Made by a program: the position numbers and the translations under genes. Positions 36,476 to 45,793 of a DNA stretch of 64,000 nucleotides are shown here, piece by piece. Within the stretch, counting starts at the first letter, position 1. The number at the start of each line of letters is the position of its first letter. This DNA comes from Streptomyces sp. NBC_00523. GTDB lineage: Bacteria; Actinomycetota; Actinomycetes; Streptomycetales; Streptomycetaceae. Where the stretch lies: NCBI RefSeq assembly GCF_036346615.1, contig NZ_CP107836.1:1-64000 (forward strand). Direction: 5' to 3'. The notes under the pieces are model-generated. The model was not told the origin of the DNA and did no database searches. It was given only the letters and a program-made list of their open reading frames with translations.

Positions 36476-36737
36476 GTCTCGCCCGCTGGACCGCATGTCC
36501 ACGGGCCCGGTCCTCGGCCCGGCCCCGGACGCGGCGCACTGGTCGGCGTAGCGCAGGGGCCGGGGGCTCTGACGCGTACAGGTGGTGGGCCTCGGAGCGT
36601 CGGGGCTCAGGTTCCGGATGGCTGCGGCCGGCCCGCGTTATGGTGCGGGTCAGGTCTGCGAGCGCCGATCCAGTTGAGCAGTCACGACTCGCCCACGGCA
36701 AAGCGTAGGCAAAGCACCCGGGGGTACGGCAAACGGC

Positions 36738-37694
36738 ATGAACGAGGCAGAAGAGCGAGCGCGGCTGCTGCGCGGTCTGAGCGTGGACGAAAGCCGGCCC
36801 GAGCGGCCGATGCTGCTGGACGATTCCGGCGAGGTCATCCAGACGTGGCGCGACAATCACCCCTACGACCACAGACTGCGGCGCAAGGAGTACGAGCGCA
36901 CCAAGCGTGTTCTGCAAATCGAGCTGCTGAAACTCCAACGGTGGGCTCAGGAGTCCGGGGCCAGAATCGTCGCCCTCTTCGAGGGACGAGACGCGGCTGG
37001 TAAGGGGGGAACGATTCAGCGCTTCAGTGAACGGCTCAACCCTCGTGGCGCACGGATCGTGGCCCTGGACAAACCGTCCGATCGCGAGGCGGGACAGTGG
37101 TACTTCCAGCGGTATGTACCGCACCTGCCCGCGCGCGGAGAGATCGTGTTCTTCGACCGTTCCTGGTACAACCGGGCCGGCGTGGAGAAGGTGATGGGAT
37201 TCTGCGCCGATGAGGAGTACAACCGGTTTCTTCGCCAGTGCCCCGTCTTCGAGGAAATGCTCGTGGACGACGGGATCATCCTGATCAAGTTCTGGTTCTC
37301 GGTCTCGCGGGCAGAGCAACGCACCCGCTTCGCGATCCGGCAGGTGGACCCCCTGCGGCGGTGGAAGCTGTCACCGACCGATGTCGCCTCACTGGACCTG
37401 TGGGACGCCTACACAAAAGCCAAGGTTGCGATGTTCCGCGCGACCGACACCGAATACGCTCCTTGGACCGTTGTCAAAAACAATGACAAACGGCGCGGGC
37501 GCCTGGAGGCGATGCGCAGTCTGCTGTGGCGCATCCCTTACGACAACAAGGACCCGGAGGCCATCGGTGAGCCCGACCCGCTGATCGTCGGAGGAGCCGA
37601 GACGCTCATGGAACGGGGCGAGGAACCTGCTGACCTCTCCCCCACACCGCTCACCAGGACACACGACGGCCCGGGAAATCACCCTTCCGCCTGA
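36738..37694 (+). CDS. ppk2: Polyphosphate kinase 2 (PPK2)
   Basis: 318 aa, normal for a one-domain class PPK2. The Walker A motif GRDAAGKGG is at about residues 83-91, Walker B FFDRSWYNRAG at about 138-148, and a lid with SRAEQRTRF lies between helices. It catalyses phosphate transfer between polyphosphate and nucleoside mono- or diphosphates, usually toward nucleotide synthesis; subclass cannot be set by eye. The cytoplasmic enzyme links energy status to polyphosphate, which may be meaningful beside the rsbQP energy-stress module elsewhere in the window, but no operon link is seen. The 260 bases upstream hold no gene. Confidence 0.93.
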   Translation: MNEAEERARLLRGLSVDESRPERPMLLDDSGEVIQTWRDNHPYDHRLRRKEYERTKRVLQIELLKLQRWAQESGARIVALFEGRDAAGKGGTIQRFSERLNPRGARIVALDKPSDREAGQWYFQRYVPHLPARGEIVFFDRSWYNRAGVEKVMGFCADEEYNRFLRQCPVFEEMLVDDGIILIKFWFSVSRAEQRTRFAIRQVDPLRRWKLSPTDVASLDLWDAYTKAKVAMFRATDTEYAPWTVVKNNDKRRGRLEAMRSLLWRIPYDNKDPEAIGEPDPLIVGGAETLMERGEEPADLSPTPLTRTHDGPGNHPSA

Positions 37695-37784
37695 CTGATC
37701 CCCGCAGTTGCCTGTGGTTTCACCCGTTTGAACGACTTGTCATCGGCGCGTTCGGTCGCCGGGGCGGGGTGCTCGTCCCACCGC

Positions 37785-38099
37785 TCAGAGGGCGACAACC
37801 GCGCCCTCGCGCATCCACCCCCGCCCATCCGCGGCCGCGTCGGTGGTGACCAGCACATAGCCGTACTCGTTGTAGGAGGCGCCCTCACACGTGGCCGCGC
37901 CGACGATGTCGCCGGCGTACTTCGTCTTGACGACGGCACTGCTCGGGTTCGGGTCCTCATAGACACCAGCGGTCGGCCACACGACCTTGTACTGGCATCC
38001 TGCCGAGGCCGACGCAGCCGCGACCGGGCTGACGGCGAGCGAACCGCCGAAGGCGAACGCGGTGATCAGGACGCTGGTGACGAGAGGCCTGGTGAGCAT
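37785..38099 (-). CDS. Small secreted SH3-like protein
   Basis: 104 aa. The signal peptide (residues 1-27, ending ...SPVAAASA) is followed by a compact domain with two Cys (CQYKVVWPTAGVYEDPNPSSAVVKTKY has one; ATCEG the other) and AGDIVGA, resembling bacterial SH3 or Streptomyces subtilisin-inhibitor-like tiny secreted domains. SH3 type is favoured because of the VYEDPN...VVKTKYAGD pattern. An in-frame upstream ATG at 38141 is possible, but the 38099 start gives a normal signal peptide with GGAG about 13 bases upstream. Confidence 0.72.
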   Translation of the reverse strand: MLTRPLVTSVLITAFAFGGSLAVSPVAAASASAGCQYKVVWPTAGVYEDPNPSSAVVKTKYAGDIVGAATCEGASYNEYGYVLVTTDAAADGRGWMREGAVVAL

Positions 38100-38219
38100 G
38101 ATGGTTGCGGCTCCAGAACGGTAGGGATGTGTCGCGTACATGATGGCAGCCCCCGGTGAGAGCGCGACACATGGCCCTGCCACCAGCGCCCTTGGGCCGT
38201 CTGTGCGCATGGTGGGAGG

Positions 38220-38603
38220 GTGCGAAAAACGGTGTGCGCTGTGGGCGCGGCGAGTGTGGAATCGGGCTGGCTGCGGTACGTGCGAACGGCCGCCTGGAGC
38301 ACGTGGGCTCCGCAGATCCGGGCCGTAGAGGCGGAAGCGGAGTTGCGGGTGGGGATGCGCGGTCTGGTGATGCCCGTGATGGGCCCCGGCGTCGGCTTCG
38401 TCGTGGAGGCCGTCGACCATCGGGCCCGTACCTGGCGGTGGCGCGTGCGGGTGGGGCCGGTGGGCATGCGTCTGTGGCATACCGTTCGGGCCGGCACGCC
38501 GATCGGTACGGAAGCCGAGGTGCGCATCGACGGGACCGCGCCGGTCGTGATCGCGTGCGCACCACTGGCTCGCCGCGCGTTGCGCCGCCTGGTCGACGGC
38601 TGA
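38220..38603 (+). CDS. SRPBCC-family (polyketide cyclase-like) protein
   Basis: 127 aa of START-like fold: TAAWSTWAPQIRAVEAEAE, the central MRGLVMPVMGPGVGFVVEAVD and WRWRVRVGPVGMRLWHTV strands, and a C-terminal helix LARRALRRLVDG. Small ligand-binding proteins of this kind bind hydrophobic metabolites. GTG start; it is divergent from the secreted protein gene across about 120 bases. Role unknown. Confidence 0.75.
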   Translation: MRKTVCAVGAASVESGWLRYVRTAAWSTWAPQIRAVEAEAELRVGMRGLVMPVMGPGVGFVVEAVDHRARTWRWRVRVGPVGMRLWHTVRAGTPIGTEAEVRIDGTAPVVIACAPLARRALRRLVDG

Positions 38604-38731
38604 GCCGTTACGGACGTGAGCGCCGCCTCCGCCCTCGCCCTCGGCCATGAGCCGGACGGCCCCGCCTCTAGGCTGATCACCCAGTACATGCACACTGAAC
38701 GAATCGTTTTGCTATTGGGACGGGAATCAGG

Positions 38732-39094
38732 ATGGGCCTTCGCAATTGGTGGATCAGGCGCAGGGCCAACACACAGATCGAGCGGATCGTGGATGCCGTG
38801 AGAACAGGCAAGGCGCTGATGGCTGACGCGACCGCGCTCGAAGCATCCGGGGTGCAGGAGGAGATCGCCGGTGTCGTGGAGGTCTGCGACGACCACCTCC
38901 ACTTCAAATCCAACGCGGATCTCAAGACCAGGGCGGACGGCTGGCGCATCGACAAGGCCGGAATCGAGGGTGTCCACGACGGGAACGATCCAGGTGAAGT
39001 GGTGATTGCCTTCCGCGCGTCGGAACGCTTCCACGCCATCGTGGTGACGCCGGTGTTGCATGCAGACAAGTGGCGTTCACTCGGGGCCCTGTGA
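38732..39094 (+). CDS. Hypothetical protein, 120 aa
   Basis: No family recognised. A helix-rich N-terminus (RNWWIRRRANTQIERIVDAVRTGKAL) precedes an alternating beta pattern with FKSNADLKTRADGW and VVIAFRASERFHAIVV. It is cytoplasmic by composition. Strong codon bias supports it as real. No neighbour suggests a role. Confidence 0.75.
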   Translation: MGLRNWWIRRRANTQIERIVDAVRTGKALMADATALEASGVQEEIAGVVEVCDDHLHFKSNADLKTRADGWRIDKAGIEGVHDGNDPGEVVIAFRASERFHAIVVTPVLHADKWRSLGAL

Positions 39095-39333
39095 GCCGCA
39101 CACAGCACCCAGCAGCTGCGCGCCCGGTCCCCTAGCAGGTCCGATCGTCAGGCGCCGGTCCGGAAACCACTTGCGGGCCTCCCCGAATCAGCCGCTTGCG
39201 TCGACTGCCTTGCGCTGTAGGCGAGTTCATTTTTCGTTTGTCGTGCAACCTTCTCCCCGTCATGGGGGTCTCCGATGCGAGCCCTCATACCTCGTACGCC
39301 AGTGGCTCCGCGTACGCGACCAAGGAGAGATTT

Positions 39334-40809
39334 GTGGGCATGTGCACCACATTGGCCCTAGCCGTCTGCGCCGTTACAGCGTTGTCGGGAGGCGCGGCAG
39401 TCGCGGCTCCCAGCGGTGCAACCGGGGGAAGCGCGGCTACCACCGTGCGCGAGGACTTCAACGGCGACGGCTATCAGGACCTCGCCGTCGCCGCCCCCGC
39501 CGCCACGGTGGCCGGGCACGCACGGGCCGGCTACATCGCCGTCAGCTACGGGTCGTCCAACGGCCTGACGACGGCGAACACCACGGTCATCGACCAGAAC
39601 ACAGCGGGCGTGCCGGGGACGCCCGGAGTCGGCCAGGCCTTCGGCTACCGGATGGTTGCCGAGGACCTCGACCACGACGGGCTGACCGACCTCGCTCTGG
39701 TCACCCATGAGCGGTTCGTGGGCGAGGGGTACGCCATCAACGGCTCCGTCATCCTGCTGTGGGGCAGCTCCGGCGGCATCACCGGGCAGGGCGCGGTCCG
39801 TGTGCCTACGTCGCCCGACTACCAGATCGGAGACGACCTCACCGCCGGCGACTTCAACGGCGACGGGACGACGGATCTGATGATGCTGAACGGTGACGAC
39901 GGGTGGCAGCGCGACGTGCTCTACGGGCCGTTCACCCGGGCCGGGAAGCCCGCCGGCGAGCAGGGAATCTTCATGTCCGACACGGACAACGACATGTCGG
40001 ACACCGCCGCGGGCGACTTCAATGGTGACGGTATCGACGACCTGTGCACGTTCTTCGCGTACGAGAACCACGCCGAGGGCGGCAAGCTGTGGCTGGGCAC
40101 CTCCAAGGGACTGTCCAAGACCTCGACCCCGCTCCCGAGCGCCGCGGCCACCGCGGTCGGTGACTTCGACAAGGACGGCAAGGACGACCTCGCCACCCGG
40201 GTGGTCCCGAACGGCATCACGGAGGACCTGGCCACCGACCCCGGAACCGTGAAGATCTACTACGGTTCCGCGTCCGGGCTCAGCACCACCCGTACGAAGA
40301 CGATCACCCAGGACACCGCGGGTGTGCCCGGGGTGGGCGAGAGGGGAGACCAGTTCGGCGCCCGGCTCAGCGCGGGTGACGTCAACGGCGACGGCTACGC
40401 GGATCTGGCCGCCGGTGTGCCTTTCGAGGCCATCGAGACGGCCGAGGGGGCAGGCGCCGTGGTGCTGCTGAAGGGTGGCTCCGGCGGACTGAGCGGTACC
40501 GGTTCGCAGTCCTTCCACCAGGACTCGGCCGGGGTGCCGGGCGTGGCGGAGGCCGGTGACCACTTCGGCGGATCGGTCCGGCTGCTCGACATCAACAAGG
40601 ACGGCAAGGCAGACCTGGCAGCCGGTGCACCCGACGAGGACCTCGACGCTGTCGCGGACGGTGGTGCCGTGTGGTCGCTGCGGGGCGCTTCCTCGGGCCT
40701 GACCGCCACGGGCTCGTTCGCCTTCAACCCGGTCGACCTGGGCGCCCCGGTGCTCGAGGCCCGCTTCGGCCTGAACCTGGCGAACGACAACGGTCCGAAC
40801 ATCGGCTGA
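39334..40809 (+). CDS. Secreted FG-GAP/VCBS-repeat protein
   Basis: 491 aa. A signal peptide (first about 25 residues, ending GGAAVAAPS) is followed by about seven beta-propeller blades. Each carries a calcium-binding loop of the Asp-x-(Asn/Asp)-x-Asp-Gly type: DFNGDGYQDLAV, DLDHDGLTDLAL, DFNGDGTTDLM, DFNGDGIDDL, DFDKDGKDDLA, DVNGDGYADLA and DINKDGKADLA. Such integrin-alpha-like propellers mediate binding at the cell surface or extracellularly; no enzyme domain is present. I chose GTG 39334 because AAGGAGAG lies seven bases upstream; a longer frame would place a basic segment before the signal peptide. Confidence 0.85.
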   Translation: MGMCTTLALAVCAVTALSGGAAVAAPSGATGGSAATTVREDFNGDGYQDLAVAAPAATVAGHARAGYIAVSYGSSNGLTTANTTVIDQNTAGVPGTPGVGQAFGYRMVAEDLDHDGLTDLALVTHERFVGEGYAINGSVILLWGSSGGITGQGAVRVPTSPDYQIGDDLTAGDFNGDGTTDLMMLNGDDGWQRDVLYGPFTRAGKPAGEQGIFMSDTDNDMSDTAAGDFNGDGIDDLCTFFAYENHAEGGKLWLGTSKGLSKTSTPLPSAAATAVGDFDKDGKDDLATRVVPNGITEDLATDPGTVKIYYGSASGLSTTRTKTITQDTAGVPGVGERGDQFGARLSAGDVNGDGYADLAAGVPFEAIETAEGAGAVVLLKGGSGGLSGTGSQSFHQDSAGVPGVAEAGDHFGGSVRLLDINKDGKADLAAGAPDEDLDAVADGGAVWSLRGASSGLTATGSFAFNPVDLGAPVLEARFGLNLANDNGPNIG

Positions 40810-41065
40810 CGCACCCGGCGAAGACGGGGCTGGTGCCGTTCCGTGGCCACGGCGGCACCACCCCCGGTCCGGAGGCCCTGTGCGCCTCCCCGGCAATCCA
40901 TGGGGAGCGAAAACCGAAACCCCTGAATGCGCCGGATTCCGTAGGTTCCACACGATTCCCCCTCCCGGCACCCTGACGACGGCGGCCCGGCGCCTTCTAT
41001 CCCTCGATGTCCCGCGCTGTCAACTCCTCTTCCCCGTCGCGGAGTCGGCGCCCTAGGCTCGGACC

Positions 41066-41344
41066 GTGACGCACATGAGCTGGTCGGAGCTGCTGCAGCT
41101 GGGTACGGCCGACCCCACCTTGACCTTCGCCCGCCAGAAGTGGACCCAGCCGGGAAAGTTCGTCTGGGTGGCCCCCCGGGAGACCGTCACGGCGCCGACG
41201 GGAGCGCGGTACCCGCTCTGCGTCACGGTGTACTTCAAGGACGCCGACAACATCGTCAAGCCCTACCAGCCGAGCATGGACGGGATGACGGAGGCCGACG
41301 ACTGGTACGTCGGCGTCTCGGGCCGGCCACCCGAAGAACGGTGA
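41066..41344 (+). CDS. DUF2829/Tad2-like protein
   Basis: 92 aa. The layout matches DUF2829: MSWSELLQLG, a KWTQPGKFVWV strand in place of the usual Gly-Trp-Asn-Gly-Lys, YPLCVTVYFKDADNIVKPYQPSMDGM and a TEADDW end, comparable to (Met-Lys-Thr-Ala-Asp-Gly...Pro-Trp-x-Pro-Ser-Gln-x-Asp-Leu-x-x-Asp-Trp). DUF2829 is the fold of Tad2, a phage protein that sequesters the Thoeris signal molecule, but many chromosomal members are of unknown use. The assignment is by pattern only. GTG start at 41066; an ATG at 41075 is also possible. Confidence 0.6.
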   Translation: MTHMSWSELLQLGTADPTLTFARQKWTQPGKFVWVAPRETVTAPTGARYPLCVTVYFKDADNIVKPYQPSMDGMTEADDWYVGVSGRPPEER

Positions 41345-41439
41345 ACGGGTACGCGCCCATCCGGCGGCGCGAACCGGAAACGTGTCACCAGGGGACCTCT
41401 CCCTCGTCGTCGAAGCAGCCGCCCGTACCCGATTCACGT

Positions 41440-41758
41440 CGACGGTCGTGGGCTCCTGAGGTCCGCCCCCGGTGATGCCCGCGTTGTTGACGAGCGCGTC
41501 GAGGCGGTGCGCTCCTCGATCAGCCGGGCCGCCGCGGCCACGCTCGCGTCGTCGGTCACGTCCAGCGGCACGCCGAACGCGTCGGCCCCGCCCGCGCGTG
41601 CTCGTCCACGGCGGCCTCGCGCCGCTCGTCGTCCCGCGCGCCGACGCCGACCGACCAGCCGAGCGCGCCGAGCCCGGCGGCGATCTCGTACCCGATGCCC
41701 TTGTCGCCGCCGGTCACCAGCGCGACCTTGGGGTGGTCTCGGTGTTCGTCTCAGTCAT
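41440..41758 (-). pseudogene. Short-chain dehydrogenase (SDR) N-terminal remnant
   Basis: Starting from ATG 41758 the frame runs MTETNTETTPRSRW and stops. One base shift near 41730 restores VALVTGGDKGIGYEIAAGLGALGWSVGVGARDD, the cofactor-binding TGxxxGxG start of an SDR, continuing to PLDVTDDASVAAAARLIEE. The remaining two-thirds with the catalytic Tyr-x-x-x-Lys are gone. It was divergent from the LysR gene that follows, a common SDR/LysR arrangement. Confidence 0.75.
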
Positions 41759-41764
41759 GTCATC

Positions 41765-42635
41765 GATCCTTCTCCGGCGATCAGCGGGCTTGAGCGACGT
41801 CTGGGCGCCGTGCTGCTGGAGCGCGGCAGCCGGGGGGTTGCCCTGACCGGTGCGGGGGCGGTGCTGCTCCAGGAGGCCCGCTTCGCGCTGGACGCCGTGG
41901 AGGCCGCCGAACGGCGCACCCGCCGGGCCGCCCTCGCCTCGGACGGGCGACCCGCCGTGGTCCTGGCCGCCAAGACGGGGCGTCCAGCGAGCTGCTGGCG
42001 AAGCTCCTCGATGCCTACGCCGCCGAGCCCGGTGCCGTCGCCGTGGACGTCCTGCTGTGCAGGCCGGGCGAACAGGCACTGGTGCTGCGTACGGGCCAGG
42101 CTGACGAGGCCCTGCTGCACCGGCCCTTCGACGACACGACCGGCTTCGACACCGAGGACCTGTACACCGGGAGCCAGGTCGTGGCCATCCCGGCCGGTTA
42201 CCCGCTCAGCACCCGCTCCCCACTGCGGCTCGCCGAGGTCAGCGGCCTTCCCGACCTCCCTCTGCCCCGCTGGCCGCGTCCCGACGGTTGCCTTCTCCGA
42301 CGGTTGCCTTCCCCGACGGCCCCGGGCCGCAGGTGCGCGACCACACGCAGCTCAGCCAGCTCATCGCCCTCGGCCGCGCCTGCGCGGTCGTACCGGAGTC
42401 GGGACGCAGCGGCCTCGCAGCCGTGCCGGTCTCCGTGGTCGCCAACATCCAGGAGACGGACCTGGCCGGGCACCAGCAGGACACTGAACGCTACGGACGC
42501 CTCCTGGAACAGGCGGACGCGGGCCCGGCCGCGCTCGTCGCCCTGCTCGACGCACCGGGCGACCGCCTCATCGTGACCGGCGAGGCGCGGCGCCACAGCC
42601 CGCGAGCCCGGCATGATCCAAAGGAAAGGCCCTAG
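41765..42635 (+). pseudogene. LysR-family regulator remnant, multiply frameshifted
   Basis: SPAISGLERRLGAVLLERGSRGVALTGAGAVLL is the second half of a LysR helix-turn-helix; the recognition helix N-terminus is missing. The effector domain is spread over three frames: ALASDGRPAVVLAAKTG, then EQALVLRTGQADEALLHRPFDDTTGFDTEDL, then VRDHTQLSQLIALGRACAVVPES. At least two frameshifts (near 41985 and 42300) disable it. Confidence 0.75.
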
Positions 42636-42648
42636 ATGTGTCGTGGTT

Positions 42649-43821
42649 TCATCTCGGGCGGGTCGGGCCGTACCAGTCCAGGCACAGGACGGTGGCGTCG
42701 TCCTGGACATGGCCGTCGCAGGCTTCGGTGACCGCGGTGACCATGGCGCGCACGGCCTCTCGGGGGTGCTCGCCGGCGGTGTCGCGGAGAAGGCGGGGCA
42801 GGTCGACGGCTGTCGCCTGGCGTTCCTGCATGCCGTCTGTGTAGAGGAGGATGCGGTCTCCAGGGCGCAGGTCGAGGTCCTGTACCTGATAAGCGCCCTG
42901 CGGAGAGACACCGAAGGGGAGATTGATGTTCAGGCGGATCTCCTCGACCTCGCCGTCGCGCAATCGCAGCGGCCAGACGTGGCCGGCGTTGACCAGCTCG
43001 GCGCTGGTGCCGTCCAGGGCGATGCGCAGGAGCTGACCGGTGGCGAAGGTCCGGCGGCCGTGGTCGAGGAGCGCCCGGTGCGTCTGGCGGGCCTGTTCGG
43101 CCAGGTCCAGGCCCGCGCGGCGGGCGCCACGGGAGGCGTTGACCACCAGGGTGGCCATGAGCGAGGCGTCGACGTCGTGGCCCATGGCGTCGGTGATCGA
43201 CAGGTGCAGGGTGTGCCCATCGAGGCTGTAGTCGTAGGTGTCACCGGCGATGTCGGAGGCCGGCACCAGGGCCCCGGCGAGAGTGAACTCGGGTGCCTCG
43301 CAGGAGGGCGCCGAGGGAAGGAGCTGGCGCTGGATCTCCGCGGCCAGGGTGACCGAGGCGGTGCGGTTGCCCCAGTGATAGAGGTCGGTGAAGCGGCGGT
43401 CGGTGACAATGACATACGCCAGTGCGTGCGCGACCTCCGCGACCTGCTCCAGCACGTCCTCCGAGGCGTCGGCGAGATAGAGCTCCAGCACGCCGATGGC
43501 GTCCCCTCGGTTGGTGACCGGGGCGAGCACCCGTCTGCCCTCTCCGCCATCGAGCGCCATGACCGGCTTCTGGGTGCGCAGGACATCGTCGTACACACTG
43601 CCCGCCAAGAGCACCTGGTCGGCGCCGTGCTCTCGTGCCGTCGTCCTCTCCTCATGGACGCGCAGCAGTCGCCGGCCCACGACGTCGACGAACAGAAACG
43701 ACACATGCCGCGCTCCGAACCGCTCGCGCAGAATCTGCGCCACGACGTCGAGGGAGCGCACCGGCGCGGCAGCCTCGGCCGCGGCGAGCACCTCTGCCAG
43801 TCCGATCCGATCCCGCTCCAC
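42649..43821 (-). CDS. GAF-domain PP2C (SpoIIE-type) phosphatase
   Basis: 390 aa. A GAF sensor domain (about residues 15-160) is followed by SpoIIE/PP2C (about 185-385), with motifs [35 protein letters not shown] and [12 protein letters not shown]. It is of the RsbU/RsbP-related class that dephosphorylates STAS proteins and so tunes sigma factor release. It is a second phosphatase besides rsbP in this window, but its STAS partner is not adjacent. The start is GTG 43821, set by GGGAGG six bases upstream; the longer frame is not needed. It is monocistronic. Confidence 0.88.
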   Translation of the reverse strand: MERDRIGLAEVLAAAEAAAPVRSLDVVAQILRERFGARHVSFLFVDVVGRRLLRVHEERTTAREHGADQVLLAGSVYDDVLRTQKPVMALDGGEGRRVLAPVTNRGDAIGVLELYLADASEDVLEQVAEVAHALAYVIVTDRRFTDLYHWGNRTASVTLAAEIQRQLLPSAPSCEAPEFTLAGALVPASDIAGDTYDYSLDGHTLHLSITDAMGHDVDASLMATLVVNASRGARRAGLDLAEQARQTHRALLDHGRRTFATGQLLRIALDGTSAELVNAGHVWPLRLRDGEVEEIRLNINLPFGVSPQGAYQVQDLDLRPGDRILLYTDGMQERQATAVDLPRLLRDTAGEHPREAVRAMVTAVTEACDGHVQDDATVLCLDWYGPTRPR

Positions 43822-43831
43822 AACAGCCTCC

Positions 43832-44170
43832 CTAGTTCTGGGACCCTCCTTCCTTCCCCGTGTGGCCCGAGGCATGACTCAGATCGACCTGCACCAGATC
43901 GTGGTCCGACCACGGGGTGAGATGCACCCGTTGCTCCAGCGGCGCGAAGCCGCGAAGGGCCCACATCACGGTGAGTTCGGAGGCGGCCGGCATCGCGTTG
44001 AAGTCACCGAGGACGATCGTGCGGTCGTAGCGGGCGACCGCCTCGGCCAGCACGCGGGTCTGCGCCGCGCGGACCGGGGCCTGCCTCCGCTCGGCCAAGT
44101 GCGTGTTGAACGCCCTGACGCGCACCCCGCTACGAGGGTCGTGACGGCCATGTACCCGCGGTCCTCAGAG
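43832..44170 (-). pseudogene. Endonuclease/exonuclease/phosphatase family C-terminal remnant
   Basis: VRVRAFNTHLAERRQAPVRAAQTRVLAEAV and TIVLGDFNAMPAASEL are typical of EEP enzymes (GDFN is a catalytic loop), and WSDHDLVQVDL contains the terminal Ser-Asp-His active-site motif. The N-terminal catalytic Asn/Glu half is missing, and RGYMAVT just upstream is in a different frame. Confidence 0.78.
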
Positions 44171-44268
44171 CCGCCGTCGGGGTACTCCCCCCCATCACAA
44201 GGTCGGTCATCGGGGCGGCCGAGACGTCCGCGACAGCGCCCCCGCAAGCCACCGCACGCCGGTTTCGA

Positions 44269-45273
44269 TCACCCCAGCCACCAGATGAAGACGCCGCTGA
44301 GCAGGACGAGCAGGAAGAGAACGGCGTTGGTGCGACGGTAGGCGACCAAGAGGGCCACGAACTCGCGGATCATGGCGCTCGGCCAGAAGTACGCGGCGGT
44401 CGGGGCGCCGATCACATGGCCCCGGACGCCGGCGCGGCGGGCGATGATCGCGGCGCGGAAGACGTGGTAGTTGTTCGTGACGATCACGCACCGGTAGTCC
44501 GGATTCGCCTGCTCCATCAGGGTTTTGCTGAACGTCAGGTTCTCGTCCGTGGTGGTCGAGCGGTCCTCGCGTTCGATCAGATCGGCGGGGAAGCCCTGGG
44601 TGACCAGGTAGTCGGCCATCGCGTGGGACTCCGGCAGCTTTTCGTCGGGTCCCTGCCCTCCCGAGGTGAGCAGGACCGGGCGCCGGCCCTTCCGCGACAG
44701 CCTGGAGTGTTCCTTTCGGGCCCGGTCGAGACGGCCGGCCAGCAGCGGGGGCACGGTGGTGCCGCCGATGAGGCCCGAGCCGAGGACCACCACGTAGTCC
44801 GCCCGGCGCCGGATGCGCAGACGCCCGTAAAGGGCCCCGTAGACGAGGAAGCAGAGGAACAGGAAGGCGATGTATCCGGCGAGCGCCACCGCCGTCGCCG
44901 CCACCACCAGAAGGGTGTGGGTGTGCAGCACCAGCGAGGTGATCAGCAGCGCGAGCAGGGCTACCAGGGCGATGCCGGCCCCCAGGGACAGCAGGTTCGC
45001 CGGGCTCCTGCCCTCTTTGCGGACCATGGTGATTCCGTTGGCGATGAGGAACCACGCAAGCGTGACGACGCCCACGCCCGCGAGGGTCAGGAGCACGACG
45101 ACGAGATCGTGGCCCAACTGGGCTCGCTCGGAAGCCACATGCAGGAGGAGCCCGATCACCGCGAGGACGGTGGACAGGCCCAGCAGAACCGCGTTGCTCA
45201 TGCGGCGGCGGTCTCGCACCACACCGACACAGAACAGGAGGAAGCAGACGAACGACGGTACAAGGGCCACCAT
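44269..45273 (-). CDS. YdcF-family (DUF218) membrane protein
   Basis: 334 aa. Four or more N-terminal membrane helices (residues 1-150) precede a DUF218/YdcF-SanA domain (about 155-300) with YVVVLGSGLIGG, PVLLTSGGQG, ENLTFSKTLMEQ and CVIVTNNYHVFRAAIIARRAGV, and end with one more helix. YdcF/ElyC proteins are linked to envelope or peptidoglycan precursor metabolism and may bind SAM or polyprenyl substrates; function here is unknown. It is monocistronic. Confidence 0.85.
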   Translation of the reverse strand: MVALVPSFVCFLLFCVGVVRDRRRMSNAVLLGLSTVLAVIGLLLHVASERAQLGHDLVVVLLTLAGVGVVTLAWFLIANGITMVRKEGRSPANLLSLGAGIALVALLALLITSLVLHTHTLLVVAATAVALAGYIAFLFLCFLVYGALYGRLRIRRRADYVVVLGSGLIGGTTVPPLLAGRLDRARKEHSRLSRKGRRPVLLTSGGQGPDEKLPESHAMADYLVTQGFPADLIEREDRSTTTDENLTFSKTLMEQANPDYRCVIVTNNYHVFRAAIIARRAGVRGHVIGAPTAAYFWPSAMIREFVALLVAYRRTNAVLFLLVLLSGVFIWWLG

Positions 45274-45335
45274 GTGCCGATCCTACGAGGCGTGGCGTGG
45301 TCCCGGGCCGGACGGGTCGGCCCCTCGCTGCGGGC

Positions 45336-45369
45336 CAGGGCCGGCTCGTCCTCGGACGGGCCGGCCCTG
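45336..45369. terminator. Terminator hairpin
   Basis: CAGGGCCGGC (45336-45345) pairs with GCCGGCCCTG (45360-45369) with a 14-base loop. It follows the stop of the minus-strand RidA gene and probably ends the creatininase-enolase-RidA transcript. Confidence 0.65.
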
Positions 45370-45388
45370 ACGCGTAACCCGGCCCCGG

Positions 45389-45793
45389 TCAGGAAGCGCG
45401 GCGCAGCGCCACCACGTCGATCTCCACGAGGATGCCCATCAACTGGGAGCCGACCGTGGTGCGCACCGGCCTCGGCTCGTTGAAGTGCTCCCGGTACACG
45501 CGGTCGAAGCCGGCGAAGTCGCGGTGCACGTCCTGGAGGTGGACCGTTGCCTTGACCACGTCGTCGAGCGTGAGCCCGTCGGCGGCGAGCAGGGCACTCA
45601 CGTTGGCCAGGACCTGGCGGGTCTGCTCCTCGATGGTGTCGCCCAGTGCGCCGGTGGCCGGGTCCTGCGGGCCGAAGCCCGAGGTGAACAGGTACGGGCC
45701 CGCGGCGATGCCCTGGCTGTAGCCGCCGATCGGTGCCGGTGCTCCGGCCGTGGTGACGGCACGGCGCGGGGTGAGGGGGCTGTCGGCGGTCAC
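45389..45793 (-). CDS. RidA/YjgF-family protein
   Basis: 134 aa. RidA motifs are present: GGYSQGIAAGPYLFTSG, TRQVLANVSALLAADG, DVVKATVHLQDV, FDRVYREHFNEPRPVRTTVGS and a final ILVEIDVVAL. The Arg of RPVRTTV is the substrate-carboxylate binder. Members hydrolyse reactive enamine/imine products, for example from dehydratases or amino-acid oxidases. GTG start overlaps the stop of the enolase-superfamily gene (GTGA), so it may clean up an unstable product of that dehydratase. Confidence 0.9.
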   Translation of the reverse strand: MTADSPLTPRRAVTTAGAPAPIGGYSQGIAAGPYLFTSGFGPQDPATGALGDTIEEQTRQVLANVSALLAADGLTLDDVVKATVHLQDVHRDFAGFDRVYREHFNEPRPVRTTVGSQLMGILVEIDVVALRRAS

